A DNA stretch of 64,000 bases from Candidula unifasciata. Lineage: Eukaryota; Mollusca; Gastropoda; Stylommatophora; Geomitridae. The translations under genes and the position numbers were made by a program. Of the stretch, positions 1 through 12,091 are shown piece by piece. Positions within the stretch are counted from its first letter, which is position 1. Each line of letters starts with the position of its first letter. The stretch lies in assembly GCA_905116865.2 (NCBI GenBank), contig CAJHNH020000546.1, forward strand, positions 202,001-266,000. Direction: 5' to 3'. The notes below the pieces were generated by a model. The model worked only from the letters and a program-made list of their open reading frames with translations, was not told where the DNA came from and did not search any database.

Positions 1-783
1 GGATACTTTCAGGCATGTCATGAGGAGTGCAAAGTTCTGTAAAGGATTTGCTGACTGGCGATGATGTTTACAGTGTACTGTATTCAGGAAAATACATTTT
101 AAAATTTGAGTTTGCTGACCCTGGAACAGATTCCTTTAGTTTCCAGTATTCTTAATGGGAAAAACTGCTGTGGAACTTGAATGATTTGGAATTTGAATGC
201 CATCCTGGAGCAAATTATGTTTAAATTCTGAGGAACTACTGTATTTTTAAAAAAAAGACAGTCTTATAGCTTTGAGACAGTGGTAGCAGAGTTGCACTGC
301 AGAAAAATCCGGACCTCAAAATGAATTAATGTAATATTCCCTTGAAAAAAACAACTTGGCAGATTTAATTTGAAAGAGAGTAGCCTAATGGGCAATATGT
401 AGAATAAAAAATCTACCCAAAGTATTTTATGATTCTTGCCGGTGCAACAGAATTTGTGCACTGTGCTGAGATGCTTCAGACTCAGGTCAGAAGTAGAACA
501 GAGCACTTACGGGTTACTACCTTGTGCCATGATGCTGATCCGTTGTCTAAACCCAAACCTAAACCTAAGACATGTCAAATACAGTTAAGTCTTCATGTCC
601 TGATTGTAATGATATATGGTTGCTAAGATTTTCATCTTTAAAATGTTATTGATAGAAAACATAAACATTTAATCATTTCAACCCTACATATTGCTGGGTC
701 AGCCATGTTTAGTTAGATTACACTATTATATGTCAACAGTAGTATCAACCACTAAAATATTAATAACTCCGCTCAGAATTTAC

Positions 784-1125
784 GGATATCCTCCGTATAA
801 CGGTCCCAAATTATCAAGGCTAAGAAAATACCCTAACAGGGCCTCAGTCATTTGTAAATTACGGACCTCTTTCCGGCGACTATACCGCCACGGCATGGCA
901 AGGAAGGGGGATAAACTAGATAGATGGCTGGGACTCACGAGCAAATAAAATGTAGGAAGCTGCAGGAGATGTGGTAGCTGAAACTCTCGGCGGTGACTTT
1001 AACTCGGGGGAAGCTTTTATGCGGTAAAGTCACCGGAAAGAGGTCCACAATTTACATATGACTGAGGTCCTGTTAGGGTATTCTCTTAGCCTTGATAATT
1101 TGGGACCGTTATTCATAGGATAGCC
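784..1125. mobile_element. Non-autonomous TIR element, copy 1
   Basis: Long imperfect terminal inverted repeats of roughly 100 bp: CCCAAATTATCAAGGCTAAG near 805 is mirrored by CTTAGCCTTGATAATTTGGG near 1087. Ends are GGATATCC and GGATAGCC. No coding capacity, 342 bp. The outer ends resemble the three other elements at 1526, 2384 and 3540 (GG...TCCTCCG). No clear target duplication. Confidence 0.65.
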
Positions 1126-1186
1126 AAACTGTCTTATAGTTAGTGTTAGGCTTCAATGAGGTATCACTGGATTGGATACTGTAATC

Positions 1187-2324
1187 CAGCAGTTCTCAAA
1201 CTTTTTTTTGCGGCACCTTTGTCAGGCACACCTACCCTTAAAGCAGTTTTAATACTTAGGAAAAATCCAAACCAGTGTAAATTTAATGTTCAGTTGTCTT
1301 TAATGTGATGAATGAAACTGTTTAGATGGAATTTTCTTTATTTCCTTTATGTTTATGGGAAGTTTAGTTAATTGTGCCCTCAAATCATTTGAAGGTTACT
1401 CATATATTTGTTTTTTAATGAAAATGTACGTTGAGAATGCTCTGCAACTTTGCCAATAGCATTGTTCAGTAAATACAGCTGCATCCAGAACTCTTCTTGG
1501 CTTCCTTCGTGGTATTTCTGTTTTTGGCTCTCCTCCGAACTTCTACCCCCGCATTATGGCGGCAACAAATATCCGTACGGGGCTCAGTTCTATTAAAAAT
1601 ATGCTCTAACAGGATCTCAGCAATAAGTTATTTGCAGACCTGTTTCTGTGACTATGCCTCACCGCTGACCGTATCCCCCGCGCCGCTACGCGCTGCGCGG
1701 ATATGTGCTAAATTAGATGGCTGGGATTCACGAGCAGCAGCTACCGCATCTCCTGCAACTTCCTCCAGTTAATTTGCTCGGGAGTCCCAGGCACCTAGTT
1801 TAGCCCCCCCATCCGCGCCGCGCGTAGCGGGGGATACTGTTGGCGGTGAGTGTAACCGCGTTTTACGCATGCCGACAAGTTTGAGGACAACATTGACACT
1901 AATCTGCGTCGGCGCATGTGGACTCCCCACCATGTGGCTTTTATCATCAGTGATGTTGCATGTCTTGAAATTGTCCATGGTCGCTAGTATTCTCTGCAGA
2001 AACGCTTGAAAGTGTCAACGGTCGCTATTATCGTCTGCCACTATCGTCTGCAGTGTTGCGTCTCTTGAAAGTGTCAGGTAATCCTAGTTATGCCGCGATT
2101 CGTTCGTCGCCGGAAGTTCGCATATTTTTAATAGAACTGAGCCCCGTACGGATATTTGTTGCCACCATAATGCGGGGTAAGAAGTTCGGAGGAGAGCCCT
2201 GTTTTTAACTGCTGTCTTCACTGATCCCAAGTGAATTTGAAAAATTCTTGATTAGTGTCGCGGCACCCATGGCATTCGCTTGCGGCACCCTTGGGTGCCG
2301 CGTTATCAAGTTTGAGAACGGCTG
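1187..2324. mobile_element. hAT-type element with 8-bp target duplication
   Basis: Left end CAGCAGTTCTCAAAC and right end GTTTGAGAACGGCTG are inverted repeats with one mismatch. Flanks are CTGTAATC (1179-1186) and CTGTAACC (2325-2332), an 8-bp duplication with one change, as expected for hAT. The interior is a non-coding remnant; a second TIR element (1526-2198) is nested in it. Confidence 0.75.
1526..2198. mobile_element. Non-autonomous TIR element, copy 2, nested in hAT
   Basis: Inverted ends GGCTCTCCTCCGAACTTCTA and its complement extend about 78 bp. Perfect 8-bp target duplication CTGTTTTT at 1518-1525 and 2199-2206. The GC-rich interior has a second palindrome (CTAAATTAGATGGCTGGGAT versus a TCCCAGGCACCTAGTTTAG arm). 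No transposase. Confidence 0.8.
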
Positions 2325-2383
2325 CTGTAACCTCTATCCTGCTATGATATAAGTAAAAACCCTATATAATAATATGTGACGGT

Positions 2384-2620
2384 GGCACTCTTCCGAATAC
2401 CAGCCCCATATTATTTGCTGTCCAAAACATTCCTGTTAGAGCCTCAAAGGGTTCAAGAGGTTACAAAGAGGTCAAGGGGTTATAAAGAGGTTATACAAAA
2501 TATGGAACAACAAAAAATGGTTATATTTTTAACTACATGACCTCTACCAACGACCTCTTGAGGCCCTGAATGGGATTTTTTGTCTTTGAATAATATGGGG
2601 CCGGTATTCGGAAGAGTGCC
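2384..2620. mobile_element. Short TIR element (MITE)
   Basis: Ends GGCACTCTTCCGAATACC and GGTATTCGGAAGAGTGCC are perfect inverted repeats, continuing with matching GCCCCATATTATT arms. 237 bp, no coding capacity. Ends resemble the other GGC-CTC-TCCG elements nearby. Target duplication not evident. Confidence 0.7.
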
Positions 2621-2845
2621 AAATATGACTGCCCTCTAAAGTTAAATAAATCAGATAATTTCTCAAATTCAATGAAGGCTTATGGGGGGGCCTTAGGGCT
2701 CCCCTGAGCACTGCTGTGAATTGCTTTCCAACAGTAAATTATCGCGAAACGCAACATTATCCCGACAAGACACGCCCCTTCTCTTTTTACATGATGCCAT
2801 GATCAATGATGGTGTCTTCGGTCAATCACTGATATAGCTACACAC

Positions 2846-3013
2846 CTTTAATAATCCAGCAGTCCTTGAGTTAATCCTACCAAAGTCTTCCTGTGAAATA
2901 TCAGGATAAACTTCTTCTTTCAACACATCGTCTGTTAATTCTGTCTGTCCATAATAGTTCCTTTTTGCCAGCCCGTTTAACAAAGCTAAAAATCTTTTCG
3001 CGTTGTCTGCCAT
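2846..3013 (-). CDS. COMMD1: COMMD1, first coding exon (partial gene)
   Basis: First coding exon of COMM domain-containing protein 1, a copper-homeostasis, NF-kB and endosomal-trafficking regulator of the Commander complex. The 56 codons read MADNAKRFLALLNGLAKRNY and then a TELTDDVLKEEVYPDISQEDF stretch, ending GLLK. This matches the human N-terminal region (LLNALA, ITEELL, LYPEVPPEEF, GILK) in order and spacing. I chose the ATG at 3013 because it has A at -3 and G at +4; in-frame ATGs at 3025 and 3049 would add up to 12 residues. The exon ends AAG followed by donor GTGTGT, at the place where the family alignment ends in phase 0. The COMM domain itself is not here; I found no convincing second exon between 1 and 2845, so intron 1 probably runs off the window. 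Divergent from INTS7. Confidence 0.85.
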
Positions 3014-3307
3014 ATTAAAAGTCATGTGACATCGCCAAACACAACTCAATTAAAACCTATATCATTTTTATTATTCTACGAAACAATCTGTATTCACATG
3101 TTTAATAAATACAGCGGACGGTTTTTAATGGTTGAAGCAGCATATTGTTTTAAATATGTGAGGGTAACAGTAGTCATAGCATTTGTTTGTAATTCAAAAA
3201 ATAATACGTACTTATCAATCAGTTAACATCTAGATTTGACAACGCTTTTTCTACGACCTAACTCAAACAACGTCAACTGAGTTGAGGGAAAGAATTTCAA
3301 AGAAACG
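3014..3307. promoter_or_regulatory. Putative bidirectional promoter COMMD1/INTS7
   Basis: Only 294 bp separate the two start codons, so both 5' UTRs and core promoters must lie here unless there are upstream non-coding exons. No TATA box stands out at a sensible place for either gene. Head-to-head housekeeping genes sharing one promoter is the simplest reading; transcription start sites cannot be placed from sequence alone. Confidence 0.55.
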
Positions 3308-3398
3308 ATGGCGACATTAGGGAACAACCGGCAAATTGCAAGTATATCATTTGAACAAGAGCAAGATGCGAATTCAGCTTTAGCAGAGCTTGATAAAG
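3308..3398 (+). CDS. INTS7: INTS7 exon 1 (residues 1-31)
   Basis: Starts at an ATG in good context (AACGATGG) and encodes the N-terminus, including [13 protein letters not shown], which matches the conserved LDANSALMELDKG of vertebrates. It ends in AAAG before donor GTAACT, phase 1. Intron 1 is 7.9 kb. Confidence 0.9.
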
Positions 3399-6300
3399 GT
3401 AACTGACTGTCTGAATTTCTTTTTTAATGCAGTGATGGAATTGTGGCACTTTTCACTTATATAGGGTTATTGTAGTAATCACTCAATCAAGTGCCATCTC
3501 CGCATATTGAAAGTTTGTTGGCTGTAAATAAAGAAAATAGGCTCTCCCCCGAACTTCTACCCGATATTATGGCGGTCATGGGGTCATGCAAATAACCTAA
3601 CAGGGCTTCAGTCGTGTGTAAAATGCCGTCTTTCTGTCAAGGAACATATCGCGGCAAAACTAAGATCGGCTCCGAATAACAAAACAAATGCTCTAACAAC
3701 AGGATCTCAGCGATATTTTAATTGCGAACTTTTTTCTGCGGCTATGCCGCACCGCCAACAGTATCCCCAGCCCTGCTACGCACAGCGTTGATGGGGGGGG
3801 GGGCTTAGGCTAAATGGCTGGGACTCACGAGCAGTAGCTACCGCATCTACTGCAACTTCCTCAAATTTATTTGCTTGTGAGTCCCAGGCATCTAGTTTAG
3901 ATCCCTATCCGTGGCGCGGGGGATACTGTCGGCGGTTTAGTTTAACCACGTTTTGCGCATGCCGAAAAGTGTGAGGACAACAACACCGCTACTCTGCGTC
4001 GCAGCGAGTGGTCTCCCCGCAAGGTGGCTATTATCATCTGTAATGTTGCGTGTCTTGAAATTGTTAATGGTCGCTATTATCGTCTGCTAGTATTGTCTGC
4101 AGAAACACTTGAAATTGTCAACGGTCGCTATTATTGTCTGGTACTATCATCTGCAGTGTTGCGTCTCTTGAAATTGTCAAGTAATCCTAGTTTTGCCGCG
4201 ATTTGTTCCTTGGCAGACAGTCATCATTTTGCACACAACTGAGGCCCTGTTAGGCTATTTGCTTGGCCGCCATAATAGAGAAGTTCAGAGGAGAGCCATA
4301 AAATCAATATAGTAATTTATACCAATGTCTCAATGTCCGGTGAAGTTTTATATTTTGGGTTTTCACTTATGAATTTATCACAGCGGAATGGAGATTAAAG
4401 TATCTCATTTAATACCTCTTTGAAGCTTATCACTAAATTCTAAGCAGAGATATTAACATTTTAGTGGCTGATAAAATTTTAGGATATCTGACAAAAAATG
4501 GATTCCGCATTGCATCCCAGTAAAATGTAGGGTTAAAATTAGGGCTGTACCGAATATTCGCTTCGTATTCGCTTCGAGGCCGAAAAGTGGATCTATTGAC
4601 TATTCAGTATTCGGCCGAATAGTTGCGGTCGAGCCGAATAAGAATAGTAGTTGAAAGCTAATGAAGCTTTCCTGCATTAACTAAGCTGTTGGTGACAATT
4701 TACAAGTTTATTATAATACTAAGGATTCTTTCATTCATAGATATTAGTTACCACAGAATGACTGAAGGATGCAAAACATACATGTTTTTAAATGTTTACT
4801 ATTCTGTACGAATACTAGCCAGACATGGAAAGAATTTAAACTCCGGCCATATCCAAGTCGACAACATGAAAATCAAACGGAACGGAAACATATAAGTACT
4901 TGGGGGCAAACTTCAACTGCTCCAACATGCTGAGAGAAGAAATACAATCTAGAATACAATCTAGAAATAAAGTATACTATGCCCTTCAACATCTGCTAAA
5001 ATCAAAATGTCTGTCTCGCAACACCAAGATTAAAATATATAAAACGTTGATAAGACCAGTCGTTTTATATAGCTCTGAAACTTGAAGCAGAAATAAAAGA
5101 GATGGGGCCTTATTACAGGTTTTCGAAAAGTCTTACGACAAATCTTTGGACCCATCAAATATACTAACAGCCTGGAATGGAGAGTGAGAAGCAACAACAT
5201 AACACATAATCTGTTTAAATCACCATTGATCACTGGCATCATGAGAGCTAACAGACTAAAATGGTTGGGGCATACTGAAAGAATGTCAGATGACAGAGAA
5301 GTAAAAACTGTATACACCTGAGAGAGGAATGGGCGTAGACCAAAAGGCAGACAAAAAAGAAGTTTGAGAGATAATGTCCAGCCAGACCTGCAAACAACTG
5401 GTGTCACAAATTGTGAAGAGAAGGCCAGCCAGAGAGATGAATGCAGCAGAAAACCTCAAGGGTTCAGAATGCTAAAGAAGAAGATGACTATTCTGTGCTA
5501 CTTTATGTGAAGTAAAAGTTCAGCGTACATTTGACATTATAAATGTGTGTGTGTTGTTGTTGTTTTTTTGGATACATTTAAGACACTATTCGATTCAGCC
5601 GAATAGTTGGTCCCGTTATTCGTATTCTGCCGAATAGTGAAAATCACTATTCAGTACAGCCCTAGTTAAAATTATAAAAAACGTTAGCTTATTATAAAAA
5701 CAACTTTTGTTTTTTAACGAATCCCTTAGCAACCATATTAAATTGCAATCGGGGCAGTGGGGCCTAACTCATTGTTTTTCTTAACTACATATGTTACAAT
5801 ATGGGCCCTATTAACAGCTGACTGTTTTTTTTTTTTTTTTTGTTAAACACAGTATATATTTATTGTTATTTGCCATCAATCCTGGCAAAATGTATAATTT
5901 ATTGTGCAGATTGATGAGTGATGAGGCGGACATGTCGGTCACATAAAAATGCAGATTTTAGGCGATATAGTCTAATTAACATTTTAAAAAATTACCACCA
6001 GCTCACTAGTTTTAAATAGGCACTTTGTGAGATTTAAAATCAGAAATATTAACTGCATTGCACTTTGTTTTACCCAGTATTGCTTTATCTTCCTCTGCAC
6101 AATGGCTAGCCGCCTGTCAAGAATGATGCACAAAGTACACCCTCATAGCTCCAGCAGTTCCCAAGGAGCCTTTAACATTCAAACCATTAGGCAAATGCAG
6201 ATGGCATACCTGCTTAGCCACTGTGTACTGGGCTTTTTGTTTTACTCTATAGTTTTAACCTGTTTGTTAAAAAAAAAAAATTGTGAAGTTAACTGAGCAG

Positions 6301-8171
6301 TATGTGAAATATTTTGGGTGCTATCTTCTTCTTAAAGTCCATGCCATGTGGAGTTGGTAGTTGTGTCTATCCACAACCTTTTGTCTTGTGTACTTTCAAT
6401 AAAATCTTATATAGATGCTCCTCCATGCCATGATATCAAATTGTCCAGCATCTTTTCTCTCTGTCTACCTCTGCCTCTCTTTCCTGCCAACTTTCCTACT
6501 GTCACAGTGGTACTCGACTTTTCTCCTAATCATATGACCAAAGAATGTAGATTGTCTCTTTTTGATGTGGGCGATCAGTTCTCTTTGTGTGTCACTTTCT
6601 TTCAAGACATCTTTATTACTCTTTTTATCTGTCCAGGGTATTCTCATCATTCATCTATAAAACCACATCTCAGCAGCTTCCAAATAATTTTTCATTAATC
6701 TGCCAACTGTAGATTTCGTATCTAAGGTTAATCCCATTTACTTTAATGTTGCATTTTGGAGGGTCAGTTTTCTGTGTAATTACCATTACTCCTCTGTTTC
6801 TGCTGTTGAAACTAAGACCCTTGTTTTCACTTTCTGTTACATCATTTCTTGCAGTTGTGTTTCATTTTCAGATCAAAACTATGTTGTCAGCATATCACAG
6901 GTTGTTAACAATATGCCCACCAACCGATATTCCTGGCATACCATGTATGGGTCTGATTACTATTTCACTGTACAAATGGAATAAATTGGGTCATAGTTCA
7001 CATTTATGTCTAATGCTTTGAAAATTTCCAGCTTGATTGACAATCTTTATGGCTGCTTTTTGTTGCCAGTATATATTTTTTAAATTATTCTCAGATCTTT
7101 ACGATCAGTGGTTAAGGTTTCCAAAATTCTAATAATTTCTTCATGTTTCATTTTGTTAGTCAGTAAAGCACAAATACAGATCTCTGTTCATTTCAGTAAT
7201 TCTTTCAAGATGAACATGGCATTGTTTATGCCTTTACTTTCAACAAAACCACAGGATGCTACCTAACCTATAGTAATTGCTACTTAACTTATAGTAATTA
7301 GAATTTGCATGCAGTATGAATGTTATTATTACAAAATTGATATACATTGTAATTGCTACTTTGCACTTCTATAGATTAGCTTCTTTTTGTGGGGATGTAC
7401 TAATAGTACAATTTGTTTGTTCATTACCAGAAGATTTTTTTTTTTTTTTTTGCATCGATTTATGTTGACATATCTTAAAGGGGAGATTCTGTGTTGTCAT
7501 TTGTTGAAGGAATAGTGTCATAATTGCTACTTTGCACTTTTATAGATTAGCTTCTTTTTGTGGGTATGTACTAATAGTACAATTTGTTTGTTCATTACCA
7601 GAAGAATTTATTTTTTTTTTGGCATTGATTTATGTTGACATATCTTGAAGGGGAGATTCTGTGTTGTCATTTGTTGAAGGAATAGTGTCATAATTGATGC
7701 TAGTCTATTGTTAAATTATCATTGTACCTGGGACTTTTTTTACTTGGAAGCAAAAGAGTAGGTACCCACCACACAGCTGCAGTGGTTGCAGATATTTTTT
7801 TTTAATACTTATGTAATAGTTGTACTTTAGTGTCTATATAAAGTTAATTACTAAACATACAGACAGTATGAAATATAGAAGAAATGATCGCAGGCTGGGA
7901 GTGCTCTAGTAAAAGTGTCTCAAACAGATAATGTCAACGTAAAATGACAGTTGTATAAAAAAAAATGCTATAATGGTTGAGATTTCAAAAATAAATCACG
8001 TATAACTAGCACGTTAGTGAGTATTTTAACATAATTACAAAATGCAGCCTTGACGTGTGATATGTTCTGGATTTTGGGGTGATAAAGTAGGTAAAATATC
8101 TCAAACAGGCACTGTAAACTTAAAGTAATGACAGACTGTTAGGAAGTGTCTCGAGGTGAATGATTAATGCT

Positions 8172-8214
<43 letters not shown>

Positions 8215-11200
8215 AGTAATTTTACTCCATAAGTCTAAAACAGTTATTATTTAACAATGGCTGTTACCAAACCTGCCTAAGTTAAACGATAATGGACCTC
8301 TGTTTTTACCAATAGCTCACGATAATAGAACCAATTTTTTATAGTCCAGTCGACACTCGATGAGTGATGTGCCCAAAATCTAGCCACAGCTTTTATTTAT
8401 ATATATGTATATATATGAAAGTCCCCAAGTTGACTATCCAACAGCTAGTTGGGTTCCCTACTGGAGAGTGCTTAGATAACAATTACACAGTCACATCTCT
8501 CCACCAACACTGATAACAGCATCAAGAAACACAGATATTAAAAGTCATCTTTTTAATCACGCATCAGTCACTTTATTGACGAACACATTGGATGGATTGG
8601 TGATTACAGAACTACCTTCGTCTAATGCTACCCAATACCCATGGGTATACTTCCAAGGTGGTATCACCTCAGAGGGCGACACCAAGCCTTGACTTGACAT
8701 GAATCCACGACATTAACATCTTCGGCCTACGGGGTCCCTCCTGATGTCACCAGTAGCCTTCAATAAACACCTCGGTTATGGGCCCATACTTTGGGTCGCT
8801 AATAACCTATTTATAATAACTGACTAGAGGCTGTGCCAATGTCACTACACCTCTACGACATGCAGTCGCAGTCAGAAATCCTGCCACCGAACTGACTAGA
8901 GACCCTGCCCCCGGCACATCGAGTCTCCCTGCAAGTCAGAACCTTAAAAGGAACGATCACATCCTTGTAATAGGATATAAAGTGTTTTGCTCTCAGCACC
9001 AAATTCTAATGAACAATCTAAGCTTTCGCCAGAATAAAATAATACAGATTATTACGATTAAAAGTCATACCACGTTCGAACTCTCGCGCAGACTGAGGGC
9101 ACTGACTGGACAGGGTCTAACTTTCAGCTCAGCGGCTAGTCACGCGTCGGTCTTGCAAAACCCGTGAGTCTGCTGTCTCTCGCGAAACCCAAGAAACACT
9201 TGTCCCACATTTTAGAGTGTGTGTGGACCTTTTGCACTTGCCTCTGCTATCATCAGCATCTAGCGCCTTTACTACTGGCATAGGCGACCATGCCTCTGAC
9301 ACAGTTTAACAGCAAAGTGAGATTAGCAAGCAACACAGATGCATTTAAAATGCTATAACTGTTGTGGATTTTAAAAAATGTAACTCATATATAACAGCTG
9401 CATTTCTGTACTTCAATAAAAATTTTAACATAATTACTAAACTATGCTCAAACATGGCAGCCATGATATTAGAATTCATATCCAGATTTTGGGGTTATCG
9501 GGTAAAAAAATAATTCTCAGACAGACAATATTGTTAACCGAAAATAATGGCAGATGCCTCAGAAAATGCTACAATCATGACAGTGTTCTCTTGGGCATAT
9601 TCAGACATGATTTCTGACGTCTGTGAATGATCTGGTAAAACAGGGTTCATCTTTGAACAAACCTCTGATCCTTTGATGCCTTGTCCAGGTCACACGAGGC
9701 TGAGCCCAAACCAGATGAGCTGGAGCCAGGATAGGTAGGGTGACAGGTCACGTTGCATGTTTTGCGACACTGCCGATTTCATGTTAACGATATATATCAC
9801 AAGTTTTTATGACAGAGTGGGCAACTCTAATCTCCTAGCAACCTCTCACAGCTCTACATCATCCTGCAACTTTTCATCTGTCAGTATTGTTCAAGTGTCC
9901 TTACTAAACAATGGTTAAAATGATAAATGTTACAAACATACCAGTTATTTTTTCCTCCCAAAAAGGGGATGACGTGTGTTCACAATAGTCACGACTTGTA
10001 CGTGAAAAACAAATATCAGCAATATTATCAACAGGCTTTACCAAAGGATACTTTTTCAAGCATGGATTATTTCCCTTTCCAACACACAGTCTTAATTAAT
10101 TGACTTTGGAGGTATAAATATGTAACACAGGTTTGATTTATTGTCAGATTAACTTACAAGCATTGTTAAAAAATGCAGCAAAACATTTTTTTTTTTTTTT
10201 AATCTGTATGTTCAGGTTCCCTAAAAAAAAGCTAAGTTGAAATGACCTACAAACTGAAAGTGGCCTTTCCATTTTTTATTTTAGCAGTGTAGTTCAGGTG
10301 CTAAGTTATTTAGGCTGCTATGAATTATGTATGACTGATTCGCACAGATAAATCAGTTAACACAACCGTTAGCATACACCATTCATGAAAACATGTGTTA
10401 ACCTGATGTTCCAGGTGTATGTCCCACACATACAGCAGAGAGTAGCTGTCAAAGTAAGGCGATATAACTGTTGGAAGGTTCTGAAAGGTATAAGGACAGG
10501 GTGGAGCAATCAGGTGTTTCAGTGTTCTATCATAGGCTGATGTCAAAAGGTTTACCCTACATTTTTTAGGAAATTACTATGTAATAAAGAGTGGTAGGCT
10601 TGGTGATGAATATCAGAATGTGTGCAAATAGGACACTGGAATTAAGGCACAGTTTTGCCTAATCCAACTGTAAACATTAATGATTTCATAAGTCATCATG
10701 GACAGTTAATTACAAATTTATTCCAATGTCTCTGGTTAAAGATGTAATAATAACTCAGGGTATGTTCTGGATAAACAGTAATAACACTCATTCTTTCATG
10801 CTGCTCTCATACAATTAGCACATTTTGCTGCACACAAAGAATCTTCAAATACTGGCTGTAAACTGGCCGTTATTAGCTGCTAGGAACACCATTTACAATT
10901 TACCACCTTTGGGAATACAGAGCAGCAACAAATGTCCATGCTGATTTTCAACCTCATAGACTTGCTTCACACTATCACTGTACACTACTGACAGTTGATT
11001 AGTGATATCATCATTTTCTGATCAAGATATGTGCTGTTGAGTCACCAGATTGCATGCCAATAAGAAAAAAAAAAATTTTAATGTCAGTGCTGCTGTCATA
11101 AAGATGCAAATGTCACAGATTTCCTTACAGCTGACAATTACAAGCAATGTCTTTTTCATGACAGATGATGAATAAGTATTTTCTGATGTAGAAAGGAAAT

Positions 11201-11892
11201 CATTAATTATTTTATTCTAATTTTTGACCTATTCATTTTTTGTAGAATATTATCATATTGTCCCCAGCTATTCGATCTGGACAAATAGGAGTACAGTGTG
11301 AAGCTGTTGTGAAGACTCCTAGACTGTTTGAGAAGTATCCATTTCCTATTCTCATCAACTCAGCCATGCTGAAATTAGCTGATGTTTTTCATGCAGGGTA
11401 GGTTTGTCCAATTTTTTTTTTTTTTTCAAATAACCTAAATAATAATTTGTTTAAACATTGTCTCTTCTTACCATTATGCTTTTAAGTGTCAAATTTAAAG
11501 AATTTTTTGCACAACACATTTGTGTGAGCTGCATAGAATGTGGTGTTCATTGCCTTTTCTGTTTCCATTGCTTGCAAATATTTTTGCTAGTTATGACTTG
11601 TTTGGATTACTCAGTTGATAATGTGTTCAGGGTGGGATCTGTTGCACTGAACTGGACTCTCAGACCCTAGTTTGAAATAGAAACTACAGAATTACTGAGA
11701 AAAGCAAAATAAGTCTTATGGTAGTGATCAGCTGAAAGCTCAAGGACAAAAGAAATGAAAAAAAGGAGTGTAAGCTGACATGTGATACCATTGGAAAAAA
11801 AAAACAGGCTGCCAACATTGATTACTTGTGAATGTCTTGTATGTCAGTAACATGAAGAAAAAAAAAAATTTTATTATGTATAAGATATATAT

Positions 11893-11927
<35 letters not shown>

Positions 11928-11933
11928 ATATAT

Positions 11934-11978
<45 letters not shown>

Positions 11979-12027
11979 CCATATATATATATATTATTAG
12001 TTTTTCATATATTATATATATATATAC

Positions 12028-12091
<64 letters not shown>

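Noticed and set aside
1..506. Second exon of COMMD1 on the minus strand
   Set aside because: A minus-strand DGIQIPNHSSSTAV reading near 200 loosely recalls the family's VDGKSQSRHSAQINTPVA, but it meets a stop soon and lacks clear splice sites, so I do not call it.
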